Assembly (NCBI GenBank): GCA_903889915.1
Contig: CAISZK010000195.1
Span: 1 to 53,979, forward strand
Reading direction: 5' to 3'
Length of the DNA: 53,979 nt
From: an uncultured Bacteroidota bacterium
GTDB lineage: Bacteria; Bacteroidota; Bacteroidia; Bacteroidales; CG2-30-32-10
The position numbers were made by a program, and so were the translations under genes. Positions 53,871 to 53,979 of this stretch are shown in pieces (positions within the stretch are counted from its first letter, which is position 1; every line of letters begins with the position of its first letter). Below the pieces are notes generated by a model. That model had not been told where the DNA came from and did no database searches. It saw nothing but the letters and a program-made list of their open reading frames with translations.

Positions 53871-53979
53871 GATATGAGTTTTAAAACCTCAAAAACATCC
53901 GCATCATTTTTAATGCAAGTATCAATTATTGAACGTAGGATAGCGAATGATTCATGACCAGTTTTAAATTGTCCTGAAA
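53843..53979 (-). CDS. Transposase C-terminal fragment, cut by window edge
   Basis: The last 44 codons of a minus-strand gene enter from the right edge: SGQFKTGHESFAILRSII, DTCIKNDADVFEVLKLI, ending ILATE. The G-F-K-T...RSIIDT...F..L pattern resembles the tail of IS66-type or similar DDE transposases. The rest lies outside the window, so the family is uncertain. Confidence 0.5.
   Translation of the reverse strand, partial: SGQFKTGHESFAILRSIIDTCIKNDADVFEVLKLISQLPILATE

Overview
The window reads as chromosomal DNA of an uncultured, low-GC, anaerobic or oxygen-tolerant member of the Bacteroidetes (Bacteroidota). The evidence is three secreted proteins ending in the type B sorting domain of the type IX secretion system (T9SS), TAnnTTTG promoter boxes in place of E. 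coli-type -10 boxes, and typical Bacteroidetes genes (BatA, WbqC, TamB next to TsaD, a TonB with the Bacteroidetes N-terminus). No rRNA, tRNA or CRISPR array was seen.

0-20 kb, hydrogen metabolism. A minus-strand operon starting at a good promoter (about 14.2 kb) encodes a trimeric NAD/ferredoxin-type [FeFe] hydrogenase (HydC-HydB-HydA). It continues into a hydrogenase-like protein fused to a histidine kinase, a stand-alone receiver, a receiver-histidine kinase hybrid, and the H-cluster maturases HydG and HydF. HydE follows after a hairpin-rich spacer. Upstream lie a double-receiver protein, a NarL-type regulator and a membrane PAS kinase, then a lipoprotein and an O2/NO-reducing flavodiiron protein. 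The natural reading is that hydrogen or redox state is sensed by the hydrogenase-like kinase and relayed through this set to control the enzyme. The sensor keeps all four H-cluster cysteines but has Asp where the enzyme has its proton-transfer Cys.

20-31 kb, housekeeping genes and an accessory island. ParC, a GT-C type membrane glycosyltransferase and BatA surround a small Y1 (IS200/RAYT-like) transposase with hairpin repeats on both sides. From 27.5 to 31.2 kb the DNA is gene-poor and repeat-rich. It holds a coding remnant placed like a toxin tip just ahead of a small lipoprotein, dispersed hairpin repeats, a 21-bp minisatellite with a 63-bp higher-order period, and a diverged direct duplication on either side of that minisatellite.

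31-42 kb, secreted adhesin-like proteins. Three large T9SS type B cargo proteins have different N-terminal heads but the same C-terminal cassette (SprB-like repeat, PKD, sorting domain). A VapBC-like toxin-antitoxin pair sits between the last gene and a broken second copy of its 3' end and terminator.

42-54 kb, housekeeping. A PflA-like radical SAM protein, MutL, TonB, LigA, a double-Usp stress protein, an HD phosphohydrolase, WbqC, signal peptidase LepB, a DUF3089 lipoprotein and a DUF2752 protein. The DUF2752 gene runs into the end of a transposase gene entering from the right edge.

Three intergenic arrays of the heptamer TTGACNN occur upstream of four genes (batA, the PflA-like gene, mutL, wbqC), and every one is oriented so that TTGAC points toward the gene.
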